Assembly (NCBI GenBank): GCA_027886175.1
Contig: JAJNNQ010000077.1
Location: 2,728,001-2,792,000 of the forward strand
Reading direction: 5' to 3'
DNA: 64,000 bases
Source: Phylloscopus collybita
Lineage: Eukaryota; Chordata; Aves; Passeriformes; Phylloscopidae
Made by a program: the position numbers and the translations under genes. The notes beneath the pieces were generated by a model. That model searched no databases. It worked only from the letters and a program-made list of their open reading frames with translations, and was not told the DNA's origin. Each line of letters begins with the position of its first letter. The stretch's first letter is position 1. Positions 22,188-33,205 of this stretch are shown here, piece by piece.

Positions 22188-22770
22188 TCCATGGCCAGGG
22201 CCACTCAGGGGTTTCAGTTCCAGGGGGTGGTGCTTGCGTAGCAGAGTTCGTCTGGGTTACCTGATGAGCTGTAAGGTTGGTCATCTCTTGTGGAGGGGGT
22301 GGGTTCGGGAGATGCTCGCCACCCCATGGGTTTGCATAGTTGAGTCGCCTCACTCCCCAGGTGGGGGGTGGGTTGACAAAGTTGAGCCACCTCGTATTCC
22401 AAGTGGGAGAAGGCCATGTGTGGCCCTGCTGCCTCCTCTCCCTTCCGTTTCCCTGAAAATTGGTTTTCTGGCATTCCCTGGCCAGGTGCCCACTCTTGCC
22501 ACAGGCCCAGCATGGCCCTTTGGGTCGGTTTTGTGGTGAGGGGGGCACTGGTGGTGGGCTTTCTGCCTTCAGACAATTTGCTGCAATATGACCTGCTTGG
22601 TTACATTTGACACATGTCATTACACTGGCTATTGCAGTGCAAACTGCTGCTTGAATTGGTGCTAGGTGTTCCTCGCTGGTGACATGTTTGATCATGGCTG
22701 CAATGCTTGACCCTGCCGGCAGTGAATGCAGGATTCTTTTGTGGCTGAATTGCACTGTTGGCGTAGGCAC
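22177..22770 (-). pseudogene. gag: ERV1 gag, nucleocapsid part
   Basis: Nucleocapsid segment with two CCHC zinc knuckles (CVKCNQAGHIAANC and CWACGKSGHLAREC), which bind genomic RNA. It is followed by a Pro/Trp-rich stretch and a stop that overlaps the start of the env frame. The frame differs from the upstream capsid piece, so gag is broken. Confidence 0.85.
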
Positions 22771-22868
22771 TCTGCCACAACTGGGTCTTTGGCTTCAGGA
22801 GGCAAGGCTGAGGAGTCAACTGCAGCCTGAAGCCGATCTACAAACTGGGTAAAACTTGCACTCTCACT

Positions 22869-24439
22869 TTACCTTATTGTGGACCAGGGTGCTGGCTTAG
22901 CAATCACTCTACAGGCTGTGTGAATGGCATCTCTGGCAGCACAAGTGGTTGCTGCAACCTCCTCTGCACGCATGTGTTGTGCCTGTGCTTGGGGTGTAAT
23001 CATGGCTGGATTTGTGCTTATCAGTCTCTGCAGGCTAGAGTTTTGCAGTGGATGGTCGGGACCAACTGCTTGAGCTAGCAGTTTCAAACAATTGTCCCTC
23101 CACTCTTGCCTAAATACAATCATTTTTGCCCTTTCAAACATCAGCTTGCAGGTTTGCATAATATCAAATGGGAGCATATCTTCTCTTCCAAAAATGCTAT
23201 CTACGAGAGTAGAAACCATGGCAGAGTTAATACCTTTATCAGCAATTGCTTTAACAATTGCCTGTACTTCTTTGGGGTTCACAGGAGTATAGACTCTGCT
23301 CATTTCGCTCAGCCCCAGTTATTCAGACTGGAAAAGCAAGAGCAGCTGAAGGAGCCAAGTAAGCACAACTGGCTTTTATTTTCCTCCAATCTGTAAGGGG
23401 AACCTCCTTTAAATATCTATCTTTAAGTTCAAGTTTAGTGGGTTGCATTTTAGGTTTGCTTTTAATTGGTTTTTCAACATCTGAATCAGAATCACTAAGT
23501 GTCCACCCACTCAGCCATTCATCTCCGGTGTTGTCTGTGTCAGTGCTAGAGCTAGAATGATCAGGCACTTCCGGGTTGCAGCTTACTTTTGTTGGACTCC
23601 TCTCTCGCTCACACCTCCTGTGGGCAGAACGTTCCTTCCCCCTCTGGTCACTCTCCTTTCTGCTGGCTGAAGCCCCTGCCCTGTGAGGCGGTGCTTTGAC
23701 ACAGACACCTCTATTGTTTTCCATCTCTAGGCAACCCCCTGCAGCTTCTCTGTTGTCAGCACTGAAATGTATTTCTTTATCTACACCCAAAGCCGCGTTG
23801 CTTGGCAATCTCTCTTTCTCAGGAATATTAGAAACAGTAAAAGTTCTTTCAGCAGCATGTGTCCCCCCGCCTCCTCCCTGCAGCTCAGCCCTATCTTTGA
23901 GATAGTAGGGAGGGGGTCTGAGGGGTCTCGCAATTCTCCCGGTCACTCTCGATAGAAACCTTCTTAGCCTCTTCTAATAATTTTTCCCAGGCTGGCTCCA
24001 GCTGTCCCTCAGGCAGGCCAGGAGATGAGGGGTGTTCGGGGGCTGGATCAGGTGGATCAGGGGGCGGCCGGGAATCTCCCTGCCTTTCTTCCACTTCTCC
24101 CCCCGGCTCGGTTTGGGTGGCTGCACCAATGCCCAGCCTCGGAATTGCATATAAACAAGTCTGGGCAGCCTGCCAAGTTTGTTTTTCTGTCAAGGCTTTG
24201 TGCAGAGCTTCCATAAATTTTCCCCACACTTTTAATTTTTTCCCTGTGCCAGAGGATATAACGTCCTCAGCTAATGCCTTTGTACATCTATCCCAAATAT
24301 CTGGATGTAACACATCCACCGGTTGGTCTATCGCACCTATCTCTAGTAATCTCGAAACCAAAGAAACAAAATCTTTAGACTTAATTTCAATCCCCCATTG
24401 TTTATGAATTTGAGACACGACCTTAATCAGGGCTTCCAT
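22869..24439 (-). pseudogene. gag: ERV1 gag, matrix to capsid, frameshifted
   Basis: Matrix-like N-terminus from ATG at 24439 (frame open to 23891), then a different frame (23946-23323) carrying a PPPY late-domain motif at about 23905-23916, then a capsid-like frame (23303-22869). Three pieces in different frames mean Gag is not translatable as one protein. The matrix and capsid style is alpha/beta-retrovirus-like, whereas the env is gamma-type. The class call is by eye. Confidence 0.75.
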
Positions 24440-24600
24440 TGTCCCACGCAGTCACTCCCGAGGGCGTCCCCTCCGCCAGGCAGTCCAGCTGTCCTGGCCG
24501 CCGCTCACTCGCTCGGACGACTCCCGAATCCCGGCCACGCTGTCCGGTCAAGGCTTTCCCGGTTGGCACCGGGTCCTCCTCTTGGCATTCGCGTGCGTTT

Positions 24601-24618
24601 TCCCGGGTTTCAGCACCA
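24601..24618 (-). other. ERV1 primer binding site, tRNA-Phe type
   Basis: Minus-strand TGGTGCTGAAACCCGGGA lies two bases inside the 5' LTR. It matches the complement of the tRNA-Phe 3' end with one mismatch. Confidence 0.8.
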
Positions 24619-24620
24619 CT

Positions 24621-24914
24621 TGTTGCCGATGCGGCACAAAGTGAGGCCCGGTGCGATTGAACGGCACGGCTGCTGCACTCCAGCTCACTCGGTCCATTGC
24701 TCACAGAACACCAATGTGGTGGATGGCAAAATGGTGTTTATTGAAACTTGCACAGAGTTTTTATAACTTTTGCTACCAAAACTCCACCTGTCTGCTTGGG
24801 TCATCCTTCATATGTGATTGGCTGACCCAGCAGGCCTACCAATGGAGAAGCCTAACCTTATCACCTACCCGTACACCCGAGATTTTCCGAGAACGCCTGT
24901 CCCTAGCTGCTACA
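24621..24914 (-). repeat. ERV1 5' LTR
   Basis: 294 bp with the same ends as the 3' LTR. The right flank (cccattgcctg) corresponds to host sequence that is uninterrupted at about 14135-14150. Confidence 0.93.
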
Positions 24915-25948
24915 CCCATTGCCTGCTGCCCAGGGCCTGAAGGCCACTGTCCTGCACTGCTGCTGCCTGCACTGCAGGGGCTGGGCAGGGCTGGGCAGGG
25001 AAAGGCTTTTCCTCAGGGCCCGGCTCTCTCTCTCCTTGCCTTGCCCAGCTGCTGCTGCCATTGCTGAGGGGCTCTCTGGGAATGGCACTTCCAGCTGCAG
25101 GCTCAGGCCCAGCCCTTGGGCTCCTCCTGCTCAGGCTGAGCACATCAGTGGGGTGTCCCAGCTCCCTCTGCCTGGGGAGCTCTGGGCAGGGCAGGCTGGC
25201 AGGCTGGGAATGAGCTGACTCTCCTCCAGCAGTGTCATGGACAGGACCCTTGGTGTGTCCTGGGGATGCCATCCAAGCTGTCAGCTGCCTCCAGGGGACA
25301 CTGCGAGACAGGAGTGTCCTTGGCCAGGGCTGGGACTGAGACTCTGAGAAAGGCTGAGCCACTTTGCTCTGCTGTGGCTCCCTCTGCTCTCAGCTGTGTC
25401 AGGCTGATTTCCAGGGGAGCACAGTGACTGCCCTGGATCTCAAAAAGGGCAGCTGGGGACAGATGGAGCGACAGAGCAGCTCCCCTCACCCTTCACTGAG
25501 TTACAGCCAATGCTCTTGCCTTGCACAGTTCTCTCTGATCTCCCTGGGCACAGCAGGAAACCCTCTCCAACTGCCTTTGGCCATCCCTGTTCCTTAGCCC
25601 TGGCACAGGAGATGCTGCCAAGCTACTCTGCCTCAGGAGCACTTTGGGCTGATGAAGTCCAATCCCAGGACTGGTCCCTGTCCCCATTCCCATGGCCCCA
25701 CTGCTGCAGAGCAGAGCTGAGCCCTGGGTGTCCATGGGCAGAACCCCTGCTGGTCACAGCAACGGGGCCAGATCCCAGCAGAGCTTCTGGAACGGGGCTG
25801 AAGGAAGGGCTCTGAGAAAAGGAAAATTGGGTGGCACAGAGCAGCAGGGGCAGGTTTGGGAGAAAGGGCTTGGACATTGTTCAGCAACGTCTCCCCTGAC
25901 TTGTCAATGTGTGATCCTTGACCAGGTCCCCATGTCCAGAGGCAGCAA
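24915..25948 (+). promoter_or_regulatory. OR2 upstream region and splice acceptor
   Basis: Collinear with the OR1 upstream region from about 25257. The first 130 bases are the reverse complement of 1-130 in this window. A ccttgaccag acceptor lies at about 25917-25926, ahead of the coding exon. No promoter element can be placed with certainty. Confidence 0.4.
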
Positions 25949-26881
25949 ATGTCCAACAGCAGCTCCATCAGGCACTTCCTCCTGCTGGCATTGGCAGACA
26001 GGCGGCAGCTGCAGCTCCTGCACTTCTGCCTCTTCCTGGGCATCTCCCTGGCTGCCCTCCTGGGCAACGGCCTCATCATCAGCGCCGTAGCCTGCGGCCA
26101 CCACCTGCACAGCCCCATGTTCTTCTTCCTGCTCAACCTGGCCCTCACTGACCTGGGCTCCATCCTCACCACTGTCCCCAAAGCCATGCGCAATTCCCTC
26201 TGGGACACCAGGAACATCTCTCACAAAGGATGTGCTGCACAGCTCTTTTTCTTTATGTTCTTCATCTCAGCAGAGTACTATCTTCTGACCGTAATGTGCT
26301 ACGACCGCTACGTGTCCATCTGCAAACCCCTGCACTACGGGACCCTCCTGGGCAGCAGAGCTTGTGCCCACATGGCAGCAGCTGCCTGGGCCAGTGCCTT
26401 CCTCATTGCTCTCATCAACACAGCCAATACATTTTCTATGCCCTTGTGCAAGGGCAATGTCCTAGGCCAGTTCTTCTGTGAAATCCCACACATCCTCAAG
26501 CTTTCCTGCTCACACTCGAAACTCAGGGAACTTGGGCTTCTTGCAGGTAGTGTCTGTTTAGCACTTGGCTGTTTTGTGTTCATAGTTTTCTCCTATGTGC
26601 AGATCTTCAGGGCTGTGCTGAGGATCCCCTCTGAGCAGGGACGGCACAAAGCCTTTTCCACCTGCCTCCCTCACCTGGCTGTGCTCTCTCTGTTCTTCAG
26701 CACTGGCACATTTTCCTACCTGAAACCCCCCGCCATATCCTCCCCATCCCTGGACCTGTCCCTGTCAGTTCTGTACTCAGTGGTGCCTCCAGTCCTGAAC
26801 CCCCTCATCTACAGCCTGAGGAACCAGGAGGTCAAAACTGCATTGTGGAGACTGATGACTGGATGGTTTAAGGGACATTAA
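25949..26881 (+). CDS. Olfactory receptor, OR14-like, copy 2
   Basis: An intact single-exon 310-residue odorant receptor. It has NSS at 3-5, LHSPMF at 54-59, DRY intact at 119-121, paired Cys95/Cys177, KAFSTC at 234-239 and NPLIY at 284-288. The first roughly 70 residues are identical to copy 1, and the nucleotide sequence is identical up to the codon for residue 71. Differences are concentrated from TM3 to TM5, the odorant-contact region in this family, for example in residues 91-118 and 152-205. The start is fixed by the shared MSNSSS N-terminus. Of the three copies, this one and copy 3 look fully functional. Confidence 0.95.
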   Translation: MSNSSSIRHFLLLALADRRQLQLLHFCLFLGISLAALLGNGLIISAVACGHHLHSPMFFFLLNLALTDLGSILTTVPKAMRNSLWDTRNISHKGCAAQLFFFMFFISAEYYLLTVMCYDRYVSICKPLHYGTLLGSRACAHMAAAAWASAFLIALINTANTFSMPLCKGNVLGQFFCEIPHILKLSCSHSKLRELGLLAGSVCLALGCFVFIVFSYVQIFRAVLRIPSEQGRHKAFSTCLPHLAVLSLFFSTGTFSYLKPPAISSPSLDLSLSVLYSVVPPVLNPLIYSLRNQEVKTALWRLMTGWFKGH

Positions 26882-26911
26882 ACTGCTGGCCATTTTCTGC
26901 AAATCACTTGT

Positions 26912-26917
26912 AATAAA
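26912..26917 (+). terminator. AATAAA poly(A) signal, OR2
   Basis: Canonical hexamer about 30 bases after the stop, as in the paralogues. Confidence 0.6.
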
Positions 26918-27059
26918 AGTCATCTTTGTAACTTCTTGTTAGTTAAATTTTGAAGGTGCTTTTCCTTTGTTTTCCTTTTTCAACATTGTAAAAAAGAAAT
27001 TGTCATTTGTGCCATGTCTTTTATTTCTTTCTCTCTACCTTCGCTGTGTCGCCAGACAC

Positions 27060-27960
27060 AATGAGGGGCTGTGCTCTCAGTTGCTCTAAAGGAACTCAAG
27101 GTTGTCCCAGCCAGGTTTTGTGCGGAGATGCCCCTTTGGTTCCCTTCTCTGCAGCTGCAGCAGCAATGTCTGTGTGCAGAGCTGGGGGCAGATCAGTGCT
27201 GGCACAGCAGCTGTGCCCAGCAGCAGCAGCAGCACTTGGTGCTGCCAGTGCTGCTGCCATGGCCCTGCCCCGCTGCCCTCCTGGCCCTGCTGTTGCTGTA
27301 GGGCCTGAGTGCTCTCGGGGCCGGGCACAGGGCTGGGGGTGGCAGTGCCGGGCCTGCAGCAGGGACAGGCCATGGGCACTGCTGGCACAGCAGCAGTGCT
27401 GAGGCCTCAGGCCAGGGCCTGGGGGCTGCAGGCTCCTTGCCCAGGCTCTCTCCAGAACACACTGCCCAGGCCAAGGCTGAGCAGAGAACAGCCCCGGCAG
27501 CAGCCCCAGGCTGGCCGTGGGCAGGCTGGGGGCAAACAGCACGGCTGGGGCTCTGCAAGGGCCCTGGGCAAGCACACGGCAAGGAGCAGCAGAGCAGGGC
27601 CTGATCCATCCCCACTGCGCTGGACACCCCAGGCCAGCGGCCCACAGCCTCCTCATGCACCTGCCAACAACATCCCCCCTCTGCAGCCCTGGCCTCTCCC
27701 CCAGCTCACACAGCTGCCGCAGCCTTGCAGGCACAGCCACGGCAGCACTGCCTCAGGAGCCCCTGTTTGCCCTGCCCAGAGCAGGCCTGAGCACCCCCAA
27801 GGGGTTGGTGTGGGGAGATGAAGCTGAGGGAGCACAAATGGCAGCAGGGCCTGGGGCCAGGAAGGGCTGGGCCACAGCAGGGAAACCCCTCAAGGTTGTG
27901 GTGGCCTCTGCAGTGAGCCAGAAAGTTTGTTCCCATCAGCTGGGAGTTTCTGTCCCACTG
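27060..27960. repeat. CAG/CTG-rich block, copy 2
   Basis: Unit 2 copy of the 15990-16870 block. The same antisense frame (27740-27096) is open. No domain. Confidence 0.7.
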
Positions 27961-28015
27961 CAGATGTTTCTCAGATCCAGCTGTCACGGGTTCAAGCAAC
28001 AGTGATCATGTCTAG

Positions 28016-28253
28016 AGTGGTTACAGCTGCTGGCAGGGAATTAGGCAGGACAAGTCTCTGTTAAACTCAAGAATCCATTTTATTCCTCCCACCCAGGCCA
28101 CGGAGGAGGTGAGGACCAAGAGGAAGAGCAGGGGCAGGGTCATGAGTTTTATTGGGAATTCAGGGGAGGAGACTTAAGGTTTGGGTCAAGGGAGGAGATA
28201 ACACAAAGACAGTAAGATCAGATATCAGGTTCCTCAAAACGGGGGACTCCACA
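28016..28253 (-). mobile_element. LTR-like element, copy 2
   Basis: Counterpart of 16965-17201. It keeps the AATAAAATGG-type signal and the purine tract beside it, but the terminal dinucleotide is changed. Confidence 0.35.
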
Positions 28254-28768
28254 ATTCCTCCATTTATAAATTGGTTATAGCAAGATGATTCTTGTGAATA
28301 TGACCCCAATTGTCACTGAGGGATGGGCAGGAGGCATCCACCAGCCTGGGAATTCTGAATCACCTCAACACAAAATAGATTTCTATGAAATAACTGCAAT
28401 GGAATAGATCACAGGCTTGTGGGTGAAAACTGTGGGTACCTAAGCTTTGCAACATCAACAAGAAATGAGAACCATCCATTCCAAAAGGAATAAATAGAAG
28501 TAGGATGCTCCAACATAAAATCAAAAGCCAGTTCCACCTCTGGCTTTGGAGGGCTGTAGGAGAGGGATGTGGGTGTGACAGTCCTGACACTTTAGAGCAT
28601 GCTTGGAGTATGTTTCCACAAGGGGAAGAATCAAGGAGCAAGAATCTGAAGGACTGAACAAGAGAAGGATGCATCCAAAGAGACAAGAGACAGGCAATTG
28701 ACTGAAACTATGCAGCCCATTCCTGAAGGGCAGAGCCTCCTCAGTAACCTCATTTCACTGAGTTCGCT

Positions 28769-29310
28769 TCACATCCAAGCTTGGTGCAAAATCTGTGGGT
28801 GCTCAGGGCCCCAGGACTCCATGGCTCCAGGAATCCCTGTGTGGAATCCATGGCTCTGTGACCTCACAGCCGGACTCCAGGGCTGTCTCCTGGGCAGCCA
28901 GAGAACGTTGGTGCCAGCGGGAGGGGCGGCAGTGCAGGCACACTGACACTTGAGAGGCACCTGCTGCTGGTACTGCGGGCACTGCTGCTGCTGGCACTGC
29001 TGGTGCTGGCACTGCTGCTGCTGGTACTGCTGGTGCTGGCACTGCTGCTGCCCCTGCTGGCAGTGCCCTGGGGTGGCAGAGCAGCAGCACCTGCAGCCCT
29101 GCACCCTGCGAGGCGCTGGCAGCTCAGGGCAGAACCCAATGACCCAGCTGGGATTGCACTTGAGGATGGACATGGAGAAGGGAATCTGTGCCCACACAGT
29201 GCTCAGAGCAGGTCTGGGGCAAGGAGGGAGGGAGGGAAGGAGTGTGGATGAATCCCCTTCCCACCACTACCAAGGGAAGGCCTTGGTGAGGGCAAGGGGG
29301 CCTTGACCTG
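28769..29310. other. CTG-rich block with open frames on both strands, copy 2
   Basis: The minus-strand frame of 142 codons (29197 to 28769) is Cys/Gln-rich and differs from copy 1 by whole triplets. The plus-strand leucine-rich reading is also open. Confidence 0.3.
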
Positions 29311-29704
29311 ACACCCAGCCCTGCAGAGACCCAGCTGCCAGCTCCGGCTCAGCCCACACTGAGCGGGATTCCATCAGGCCTTGGCTCAAGGCAGTGGCAG
29401 GGGCAGAAGTGATGGCAGCAGCTGGAATGCAGGCCCATGCTTTCCTTCTCCCCAGCCCATTTGGCAACATCTGGGCAAGGTCTCCCCTGTCTGTCTGCAG
29501 CCAGCTTGGGGGCCCTTCCTCTCCTCCCCCGCTTGGGGGACTGAGCTTGGTTTCTCTGCCATCCTCAATGCTGAACTTCTGTCTCCCCCAACCTGGCTGT
29601 TCAGGCTTTGTGTTTCCTGTATCTCTCACCTTCCTCCCCTTCCTCCTTCCCACCTGCTCATGGGTCTCTGGACAGCTGGCTCTGGAACTTGCAGCAGCAA
29701 AGTT

Positions 29705-30440
29705 TTCCAAATTTCCCAAATTCCCCTCAAAAATTCCCCAAAATAAACCCCAAAATTTACTCCAGAATTCCCCTCAAATTCTCCAAAACCTCCCCAAATT
29801 CCCCAAATTTTCCCCCAAATTCCCCAAAATCTTCCAAAATTCCTCAAAGTTTTCCTCAGAATTCCCCTAGTTTTCCTCAATTCCCCCCAAATTCCCCAAA
29901 ATCCTCCCCAAATTACCCCAAATTTTCCCCAAATTACCCCAATTTACCCAATTTCCATTAAAATCACCGAAAACTACCTCAAATGACCCAAAACTCCCCC
30001 AAATTCTCCAAAGTTTCTGAAATTTCCCCCAAAATTCCCCTCAAATTTTTCAAAATTTCCCAAAACTTCCCAAATTTTCCCCTTAAATTCCCCAAAATCT
30101 CCAAAAATTCCTCAGTGTTCCTCTGACTTCGCCACATTTTCCTACATTCCCCAAAATGACCCAAAATTTCTCCAATTTTTCCCTTAAATCCAGCAAATCT
30201 CCAAAAATTCCCCCAAATTTCCCTCTAAATCCCCCAAGTTTTCTCAAATTTCCTCCAAAATGCCCCTCAAATTCTCCAAAACCTCCCAAAAGTCCCCAAA
30301 ACTTCACCCAAATTCCATTGGATCTCCCAAATCTCTCCAAATTTTCCTCAGAATTCCCCAAATTTTCCTAAATTGCCCCCCAAATTCCTCAAAATGACTC
30401 CAAAATTACCCAAAACTTCCATCAAATTCCCCAAATACAA
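29705..30440 (+). repeat. CCCCAAAATTT minisatellite, copy 2
   Basis: Same C/A/T word array as in copy 1, about 735 bp against about 495 bp. Confidence 0.9.
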
Positions 30441-30817
30441 AGGGAGGGTACACACTACCTCCCAATGGGAGACAAGGTGGGAGTGGAACAGGGTTGGAGG
30501 GACATGTAGGGGAAAAAATGAGGGTGCCTGGGGAGGGATCCCCTCTGTCCTTGCCCTATCACTCAATGCTCCTCTCTGAACTTTCTGGAAGCTGGGAGGA
30601 GCAGCTGGGTGACAGACAAGGCCCAGAGGAGGGGGCTGGGGGGAGAACAGAAGGAGGATTGACAACTGGAACAGAACTGTCAGGGAAAGAGAGGGGAGAC
30701 AAGGGAACAGACCATCAAACAGAATATAACAGGGAGCAAAACCAACGACACAATACAACACTTCTTGAGGCAGTACAGTCTGAATCTGGGCTCTTTCCTC
30801 CTTTCTCTCTCTTTCAG

Positions 30818-31367
30818 GGAAGAATCAGCCATGGGTGAAGGAATCCTGCACATGTGCCGGGTGCTGATGGCCTTGGTGGGTGTCAATCAGCTGCTGCAGC
30901 CCTTGGAAAAGAAGGGAATTGTTCCCCAGGGTGGGGAAGAAACCCTCCAGAGGATGAAGATGTGCAAGGTGAGACTTGGGCTGCACCAGCTGCAGTTGGA
31001 GAAGGAAATTGCAGACCTGGAAGCCACCCAGGAGGCTCCAGCACAGCCTGCAGTGCACCTGGAGAGGAAGATCCAGTGGCACACGTGTGCCGTGCTGGGC
31101 TTGGTCATCCCTGTGCTGCTCGTGCTCTGCAGGCAGCACTGGCAGGGAGCCACAGCACAGCACACAGGACAAGGACACCCTGACCTGGGGCTCCTGGCCA
31201 AAGCCTGCAGAGGAGTGACCCTCCTGACCAAGCCCTGTGTGCTGCTCAGGCCCATTTCCATCTCCATGGGCAGAACTCGAGGAGATCTCTGGGTGCTTGC
31301 AGGGAGACTGCTCCGATTGCCCCTGAAATTACTTTGTTCCACCACCAAAGTCTTTGTGCTTTGTGAG
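30818..31367 (+). CDS. Coding exon of unrecognised protein, copy 2, intact
   Basis: The best copy of the exon. The acceptor is a long pyrimidine tract ending CAG at 30815-30817, ATG is at 30831, there are 179 open codons, and a donor GAG/gtgagc follows at 31368. The exon ends in phase 0. Residues 28-65 look helical and charged, a hydrophobic segment (CAVLGLVIPVLLVLC) follows, then a basic tail. Without splicing, the frame would run on to 31496. No homologue is recognised and no further exon could be placed downstream. It may be a first coding exon of a larger gene or a remnant duplicated with the OR unit. Confidence 0.6.
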
Positions 31368-31379
31368 GTGAGCTCTTTC

Positions 31380-32110
31380 CTTTTTGTACTGATAGTTAGA
31401 GATAGCCTTTGTATTGATTTATTAGTTTCTTTAATGATTCCTTTAAGTAATGTGTGTGTTACAGGCTTTGTATTGATAGTTAGAAATGCACCATAATAAT
31501 TGCTAGAAATAGTCTCTGTATTGCTTCAAAAGCCTCTGTAATGAATCTTATAAATAATCAGTACAATTTTTATACTCTGTTTTAATTAGTGGAAGTAGTC
31601 TGTATTGCTTGTTAGAAATATGCTGTATTGATTGTTAGAAATACTCTGTAAGTTTTTATAGTCTGTATAGATTGTTCACGGTAGTCACTCAACTAATTCT
31701 TAGAAAAAATATGTGTTGATTGTTGTAATCTCTGCATCGATTGCTAGAAATAGTCTCTGTCTTGATTCTGAAAAATATAGTGAGTAATAATAATAAATAA
31801 CTAGAGTAAATAATAAATAATAAATAATAAATATTTATCCTAAATAATCTGTATTGATTATGATAGTCTCCCTACTGATAAAAATAGTGTCTGTCTTGAT
31901 TCTGACATAGTAAATAATAAATAATAATAAATAATTACAGTCAATAATAAATAATAAACAATTATAGCAAATAAAATAAATAATTACAGTAAATAATAAA
32001 TAACAAATAATAAATAATAAATAATAAATAATAAATATTTTTCTTATATTATCTGTATTGATTATGATACTCTCCCTACTGATAAAAAAATGTCTGTATT
32101 GATTGTCAGA
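31380..32110 (+). repeat. AT-rich degenerate tandem tract
   Basis: Recurring words ttgattgttagaaata and agtctctgtattgatt, spaced about 27-35 bases, then (AATAATA)-type runs. The same tract follows the exon in unit 3 (54240-55300). It starts inside the presumed intron. Confidence 0.75.
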
Positions 32111-32139
32111 ACTACCAGGCTTCTGTTACAAAGGTGGAT

Positions 32140-32850
32140 TCAAACAAAGATAAAATAGAATGAAAAATAAAGTAAAATAAAATAAACAAAAAAAATGGAT
32201 TGAATATATAGAAAATAAAATAAAATAAAATAAAATAAAATAAAATAAAATAAAATAAAATAAAATAAAATATAACAAAACAAAACAAAATAATATAAAA
32301 TAAATGCTTTCCCAAATACACATCCCACAGAAATATTGGGCAAAGCACTGCTAGGAGTGGGCAGTGAAATATAAAAAAAATATAAAATGGAATAAAAAAA
32401 TAAAGTAAAATAAATAAAATAAAAATAAAAAATAGAGTAGAAAATAAAATAAAATAAAATAATAAAAATAAAATTAAAATAAAATAAAATTTAAAAAATA
32501 GAATAAAATAAAATAAGATAAAAATGAAATAAAAATAAAATTAAATTAAAAGATAGAATAGAATAGAATAGAATAAAATAAAATAAAATAAAATAAAGTA
32601 GAATTTACCCCCCCAAAATTAAAATAAAATAAAATAAATAAAATTAATAAATAGAATAAAATAAAAGATAAATAAAATTTAAAATATAAAATTAAATTAA
32701 ATTAAAAATAGAATAAAATAAAATGAAAATAAAAAAAAAATATAATATAACATAAAAAATAAAAATATAGAATAAAATAAATAATAAAAATAAAATAAAA
32801 TAGAATAAAATAAAATAAAATAAAATGGAAAAGGAAAAGGAAAAATTCCA
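32140..32850 (+). repeat. (AAAAT)n pentanucleotide tract
   Basis: Long runs of TAAAA/AAAAT with small interruptions. Minus-strand Phe/Tyr-rich frames through it are artefacts. Confidence 0.9.
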
Positions 32851-33149
32851 GAATTTTCCTTTTTTTCCAGCTCGGAATTTCCCCATTAAAGAGGAATTTT
32901 CTCATTCTTGACAAAGAGAGCATATCTATTCTCTCTTGGCAAGATAAAGCAGAGCATTTAATCTCTTTCAGGTGCACGTGGCTAGTGCTGTATATTCCTG
33001 GCCATTTTCTGTGCACAGAAACCCATTTTTTCCCCCTATATAAAAGAAAAAACATCACTGTTGGGTCTTGAGGCTTTGGTTTGTTTTTTTGCTCTTTTTA
33101 CCTTGGGGTCATTAAAGCTGAGAACAGCCAAGTTCTAAAGGAGCAGTGG

Positions 33150-33205
33150 GGCTGTGACTCGATGATCTTTAGAGGTCCTTTTCAGCCCCAAATATTCTGT
33201 GATAT
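33150..33205 (+). mobile_element. CR1 LINE 3' terminus
   Basis: gatgatctttagaggtcctttt followed by ttctgtga is the typical 3' end of avian CR1, here a very short 5'-truncated copy. It is duplicated in unit 3 at about 56340-56400. Confidence 0.7.

Larger units (their letters stand above)
20079..24914 (-). mobile_element. ERV1: provirus with gag and env, no pol
   Basis: A minus-strand provirus of 4836 bp with two 294-bp LTRs differing at 6 positions (about 2%), so fairly young. Order on the minus strand: LTR, tRNA-Phe-type primer site, broken gag, env, polypurine tract, LTR. No protease, reverse transcriptase or integrase sequence is present, and the second zinc finger of gag is followed within about 200 bases by env. 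The flanks do not form a target duplication (gagct on the left, cccat on the right) and belong to two different host sites, one in the unknown exon and one in the OR upstream region. That points to recombination between two insertions or a rearrangement. Confidence 0.93.

Noticed and set aside
32112..32886. Phe/Tyr/Leu-rich minus-strand frames
   Set aside because: Translation of the AAAAT pentanucleotide repeat.
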